From positions 1-6,441 of the forward strand of contig DASSHC010000274.1 of the NCBI GenBank assembly GCA_035693105.1: a stretch of DNA of 6,441 nucleotides, written 5' to 3'. Both the position numbers and the translations under genes were made by a program. Positions 5,664 to 6,441 of this stretch are shown in pieces (the first letter of the stretch is position 1; every line of letters begins with the position of its first letter). The DNA is from DASSHC01 sp035693105 (GTDB lineage: Bacteria > Chloroflexota > Chloroflexia > Thermomicrobiales > Thermomicrobiaceae). A model generated the notes under the pieces. It had not been told where the DNA came from and made no database searches. It saw only the letters and a program-made list of their open reading frames with translations.

Positions 5664-5714
5664 GTGGGGCAAAGCCACGGGGATCGGGGATTCACAGCGA
5701 AGGAAGTCGCGAAC
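5664..5714 (+). other. Leader of the pyrE-like gene
   Basis: This stretch is open in the pyrE frame from a GTG at 5664, but that GTG has no ribosome binding site, and the encoded GQSHGDRG stretch does not look like an OPRT N-terminus. It holds a GTGG/CCAC hairpin (5664-5678) and the 13-mer GCAAAGCCACGGG (5669-5681). I treat it as probable untranslated leader. Confidence 0.4.
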
Positions 5715-6359
5715 GTGCTGTTCGAGGGTGAGACGAACCTCAACCTGGCGCAGGCATTGTTTGATCTTGGGGGAGTCGAGTTCGGCGAGTTCGATCTGGG
5801 CCCGACCGCCGGGCGCTCGCCGCTCTACATCAACCCGCGTGTGCTGATCAGCGAGCCGGCGGTGCTGCGCAGCATCGCCCGCCTGATCGCGCAGGAGATC
5901 CAGGCGGATCAGGCGCGGCGCCGGCCGCGGCTAGCGGGCTTCGCCGCGGTGGCGGGGGTGCCGATGGGCGGCCTGCATCTGGCGACCGCCTACGCGCTGA
6001 CCAGCGATACGCCGCTGATCTACGTCCGGCCCGGCGGCGAGCAGGCGCAGATCGAGGGGAAGGTGATCCCCGGCCAGACGGTGCTGATCATCGACGACCT
6101 GATGACCGGCGGCCGCAGCATCCTGAGCACCGCGCGCACGCTGGAGCACACCGGGGTGAACGTCCGCGATGCGATCGTGCTGATCGACCGCGAGCAAGGG
6201 GGCGTCGAGCGGCTGCACCAGCACGGCTACCGGGTGATGCCGATCCTGCGGCTGCGCACCATGCTGACCTACTACTCGGAGTCGGGGCTGATCGACAGCA
6301 CCACCTACCGCGAGGCGATGGCCTACCTGGAGCGCACCCGGCCCCATCACTCGCTCTGA
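5715..6359 (+). CDS. pyrE: Orotate phosphoribosyltransferase-like protein (UMPS-type, altered catalytic loop)
   Basis: Orotate phosphoribosyltransferase (OPRT) makes orotidine monophosphate from orotate and PRPP in pyrimidine synthesis. The 214-residue product (numbered from the GTG at 5715) shows FDLGPTAGRSPLYINPR (26-42), AGVPMGGLHLATAYAL (80-95), the PRPP-binding loop VLIIDDLMTGGRSI (123-136) and DAIVLIDREQGGVERLHQHG (152-171), closely like the OPRT half of eukaryotic UMP synthase. The start at 5715 is chosen because AGGAAG ends eight bases upstream; GTG at 5664 would add 17 residues without family resemblance. One oddity is that the flexible catalytic loop, usually R-K-x-x-K-x-H/Y-G, here reads RPGGEQAQIEG (105-115), about four residues shorter and without either lysine. 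It may be a divergent true OPRT, an enzyme for another base, or a regulatory homologue. It is divergent from folC; nothing else of the pyr pathway is in view. Confidence 0.8.
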   Translation: MLFEGETNLNLAQALFDLGGVEFGEFDLGPTAGRSPLYINPRVLISEPAVLRSIARLIAQEIQADQARRRPRLAGFAAVAGVPMGGLHLATAYALTSDTPLIYVRPGGEQAQIEGKVIPGQTVLIIDDLMTGGRSILSTARTLEHTGVNVRDAIVLIDREQGGVERLHQHGYRVMPILRLRTMLTYYSESGLIDSTTYREAMAYLERTRPHHSL

Positions 6360-6367
6360 GGCTAGCC
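6360..6367. other. Short palindrome after the pyrE-like stop
   Basis: GGCTAGCC is a perfect 8-bp palindrome immediately after the TGA stop at 6357-6359. It is too short, and has no T tract, to be called a terminator. The remaining bases up to 6428 hold nothing else that I recognise. Confidence 0.2.
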
Positions 6368-6428
6368 CGCCCGTCCAGCGGTTCCATCTATTGGCATTGC
6401 CCTCGGCCGGCTCCGTCTCTTTCCCAGT

Positions 6429-6441
6429 TGTAGGGGCAGAC
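6429..6441 (+). repeat. Right copy of TGTAGGGGCAG repeat, cut by the window edge
   Basis: TGTAGGGGCAG at 6429-6439 repeats, in inverted orientation, the 11 bases at 11-21, and resembles the opening of the palindromic element at 46-71. The window ends before the second arm of any palindrome could be seen. It lies about 70 bases after the pyrE-like gene, the same kind of post-gene position as the left copies. Confidence 0.5.

Noticed and set aside
1..6441. Window as one mobile element bounded by the 11-bp inverted TGTAGGGGCAG copies
   Set aside because: The interior holds core genes (rpsD, folC, a pyrE-like gene) and no transposase or integrase. The short inverted match is better explained by dispersed intergenic repeats.

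Overview
This is a GC-rich stretch from a bacterial chromosome carrying six confident protein genes on both strands and no RNA genes that I can recognise. The gene content (ribosomal protein S4, FolC, an OPRT/PyrE-type protein, DedA, MarR plus an MFS exporter) is ordinary bacterial core and semi-core material. The high GC, the frequent GTG starts and the palindromic intergenic element beginning GTAGGGGCGG suggest a Chloroflexota bacterium, perhaps of the Thermomicrobia/Sphaerobacter type. That placement is an inference from style and remembered repeats, not a proof.

Layout from left to right. Positions 1-181 hold intergenic palindromic repeats and a probable terminator for rpsD. rpsD (182-793, minus) encodes a cysteine-free ribosomal protein S4 and stands alone, with a heptamer tandem repeat in its leader. 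A MarR-family regulator (1028-1468, minus) is divergent from a 12-helix MFS exporter (1648-2964, plus). The 179-bp gap between them has a plausible sigma-70-like promoter and an imperfect palindrome, so the pair looks like a classic regulator and efflux pump. About 310 bp of hairpin-rich intergenic DNA follows. Then comes a DedA/VTT membrane protein (3273-4253, plus) with an unusual C-terminal membrane extension and an ambiguous start codon. It converges with folC (4244-5608, minus); the two genes overlap by 10 bp and both stop codons lie inside one hairpin. folC diverges from a UMPS-like orotate phosphoribosyltransferase gene (annotated 5715-6359, plus). The right edge carries the start of another GTAGGGGC-type repeat.

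FolC (folate polyglutamylation) and the PyrE-like protein (pyrimidine synthesis or salvage) share a short divergent promoter region and both belong to nucleotide/one-carbon supply. The other genes have no evident common pathway. I found no CRISPR array, phage module, transposase or toxin system. The points most worth a second look are the PyrE-like protein with its lysine-less, shortened catalytic loop; the extended DedA protein and its start; the repeat-bearing leader of the isolated zinc-free S4 gene; and the structured intergenic regions.
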